Source: an uncultured Agrobacterium sp.
GTDB taxonomy: Bacteria > Pseudomonadota > Alphaproteobacteria > Rhizobiales > Rhizobiaceae
DNA length: 64,000 bases
Direction of reading: 5' to 3'
Assembly: GCA_913777615.1 (NCBI GenBank)
Contig: CAJYTK010000008.1
Location: 1 to 64,000, forward strand
A program made the position numbers and the translations under genes. The notes beneath the pieces are model-generated. The model had not been told where the DNA came from, did no database searches, and saw nothing but the letters and a program-made list of their open reading frames with translations. This document shows, piece by piece, positions 62,338-64,000 of the stretch (position 1 is the first letter of the stretch; every line of letters starts with the position of its first letter).

Positions 62338-64000
62338 ATGGTTTATGATGTCGTCGTCATTGGTGGTGGTCATGCTGGCAGTGAGGCTGCGGCTGCGTCA
62401 GCGCGTTACGGCGCCCTGACCGCCCTCTTAACCCACAAGCGAGACACTATTGGCGTCATGTCCTGTAATCCGGCGATTGGCGGATTGGGCAAGGGTCATC
62501 TTGTCCGGGAAATTGACGCTCTAGACGGCTTGATGGGCCGGATGGCGGACGCAGGTGGTATTCAGTTTAGGATGCTCAACCGCAAGAAGGGACCTGCTGT
62601 TCGCGGCCCTCGCACACAGGCAGACCGGCGTCTTTACCGCGAGGCCGTGCAAAAAGAAATTGCGAACACCGACAACCTGGACGTTATCGAGGGTGACGCA
62701 TACGATGTCGAGATTCAGGACGGACAGATAGAGGCGGTGATCCTCAGCGATGGCCGCAGGATTGCCTGTCGCGCAGTCGTATTGACAACCGGCACATTTC
62801 TCCGCGGCCTCATTCATATCGGATCCGAAAAGATTCCAGCAGGTCGTGTTGGCGAGAAACCCTCGGTTGGACTGTCTGACACTCTGTCTCGCGCCGGGCT
62901 GGGACTTGGGCGGCTCAAGACTGGAACACCTGCACGGCTAGACGGTCGCACGATTGATTGGGCTGGGTTGGATAAGCAGGGGCCGGATGAAGAGCCCGTT
63001 CCCTTCTCGTTCATGACGGATCAGATCACGAACCCGCAGATCGATTGCGGCGTAACGCGTACGACGCCTGAAAGCCACAAAATCATCCAGGATAATATTC
63101 ACCTCTCCGCGATGTATTCCGGCCAGATCGAAGGGGTTGGTCCTCGCTATTGCCCATCGATTGAAGATAAAATTGTTCGTTTTGGGGAGCGCGACGGCCA
63201 TCAGATCTTCCTCGAACCTGAAGGGCTCGATGATCACACCGTATATCCGAACGGTATTTCAACGTCGCTCCCTGCTCATGTGCAAGAAGCGTTCATTCAC
63301 TCCATTCCGGGGCTTGAGCGCGTCTCTATTCTTCAACCAGGCTACGCGATCGAATACGATTATGTCGATCCGCGTGAGTTGAAGCCATCTTTGGAATGTA
63401 GAAAGGTTCCCGGTCTATTTCTCGCGGGGCAAATCAACGGGACCACCGGTTATGAAGAGGCTGGAGCGCAGGGCCTGGTCGCGGGGCTGAATGCTGCTCG
63501 TCTCGCGGGTGGAGCTGAAGCGCATATCTTCAGCCGAACTGACTCTTACATAGGCGTGATGATCGACGATCTCACATCGAAAGGCGTCACGGAGCCCTAC
63601 AGGATGTTTACCTCTCGAGCCGAATATAGACTTTCTCTCAGAGTGGATAATGCCGACCTCCGACTGACTCCGACAGCACTCGATCTCGGACTTGTTGGTC
63701 AGGAGCGTGCCACGAAGTTTAGAGCTTATACGGGAGCATTGGAGACTGGCCGACAGCTCTTGAAGCAATTGGCGATAACGCCTGCGCAAGCTGCAAAGCA
63801 AGGATTAAAGCTCAATCAGGACGGTCAACGTCGTAGCGCCTATGAACTATTGGCTTATCCAGAGATGACACTGGAGGCTTTAAAGCCGATATGGCCTGCG
63901 CTGAACGATCTGGCACCACGAGTTTCAGAGGTACTTGAGATCGAAGCGAGCTACGCTGTATATATGCAGAGGCAAAGTGCTGATATCATTGACATCAAAC
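62338..64000 (+). CDS. mnmG: tRNA uridine-5-carboxymethylaminomethyl modification enzyme MnmG (partial)
   Basis: This FAD enzyme pairs with MnmE. The start at 62338 gives [18 protein letters not shown] with the dinucleotide fold, then [12 protein letters not shown] and TGTFLRG. The reading frame runs past the window edge after about 554 of the usual 620-630 residues, so the 3' end is missing. In related genomes rsmG, parA and parB usually follow, which would put the ParB gene near these parS sites; that is outside the window. Confidence 0.96.
   Translation, partial: MVYDVVVIGGGHAGSEAAAASARYGALTALLTHKRDTIGVMSCNPAIGGLGKGHLVREIDALDGLMGRMADAGGIQFRMLNRKKGPAVRGPRTQADRRLYREAVQKEIANTDNLDVIEGDAYDVEIQDGQIEAVILSDGRRIACRAVVLTTGTFLRGLIHIGSEKIPAGRVGEKPSVGLSDTLSRAGLGLGRLKTGTPARLDGRTIDWAGLDKQGPDEEPVPFSFMTDQITNPQIDCGVTRTTPESHKIIQDNIHLSAMYSGQIEGVGPRYCPSIEDKIVRFGERDGHQIFLEPEGLDDHTVYPNGISTSLPAHVQEAFIHSIPGLERVSILQPGYAIEYDYVDPRELKPSLECRKVPGLFLAGQINGTTGYEEAGAQGLVAGLNAARLAGGAEAHIFSRTDSYIGVMIDDLTSKGVTEPYRMFTSRAEYRLSLRVDNADLRLTPTALDLGLVGQERATKFRAYTGALETGRQLLKQLAITPAQAAKQGLKLNQDGQRRSAYELLAYPEMTLEALKPIWPALNDLAPRVSEVLEIEASYAVYMQRQSADIIDIK

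Overview
The window looks like about 64 kb of the origin-proximal part of a Rhizobiaceae main chromosome (Agrobacterium/Rhizobium type). The evidence is a dense set of alphaproteobacterial families: ChvG/ChvI, ActS/ActR (RegB/RegA type), DivL with a tyrosine in its H-box, alphaproteobacterial-type AddA/AddB, HemJ, short HprK with EIIA-Man and HPr, a TsaE-AmgK fusion and an AccD without its zinc ribbon. From memory, the gene order matches the start of the Agrobacterium circular chromosome. No insertion sequence, prophage, CRISPR array or tRNA was seen; this is core genome.

Layout, left to right. The left edge (1-262) carries, on the minus strand, what looks like the promoter and leader of an rRNA operon whose 16S gene lies outside the window. 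Then come an ornithine cyclodeaminase-family gene and hrpB, the redox pair actS-actR, mmcB, an L,D-transpeptidase lipoprotein gene, glcB and a DUF1402 gene, and hslVU facing the histidine operon (hisB, a DUF2628 gene, hisH, hisA, a 36-codon hisF-like ORF, hisF, hisE, coaA). arfB and pckA follow on the minus strand. A long plus-strand block holds chvI-chvG-hprK-EIIA-HPr, ahcY, and divL-tsaE/amgK-murU-addB-addA-trxA. From 37.9 to 57.3 kb most genes are on the minus strand: folC, accD, trpA, trpB, trpF, a metallopeptidase, phaZ, an FAH-family gene, gyrB, the overlapping set timA-mltA-smr-xre, and dnaQ, coaE, aroE, maf, ppsR. nfr, fxsA and secB are the plus-strand exceptions. After about 57.4 kb everything is plus strand: hemE, hemJ, rho, mnmE and mnmG, the last cut by the right edge.

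The organising feature is the 409-bp gap between ppsR and hemE (57351-57759). It has two perfect DnaA boxes, a further near-match, an AT-rich tract next to hemE and a transcription-direction switch. Together with the known hemE-linked origins of Caulobacter and Sinorhizobium this marks it as chromosomal oriC. Four parS-like sites flank it, at 43110, 47026, 55886 and 62284. All four share one non-consensus base that turns one half-site into a GANTC (CcrM methylation) site, and in all four that half faces oriC. This is the most interesting signal in the window: a possible coupling of ParB loading to the replication-dependent methylation state.

A second notable signal is the small ORF between hisA and hisF. 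It repeats the first 15 residues of HisF with only synonymous differences and overlaps both the hisA stop and the hisF start. Other points worth a look are a DUF1402 protein with lysozyme-like motifs, AccD lacking three zinc cysteines, and several inverted-repeat operator candidates upstream of ahcY, glcB, chvI/pckA and the L,D-transpeptidase gene.
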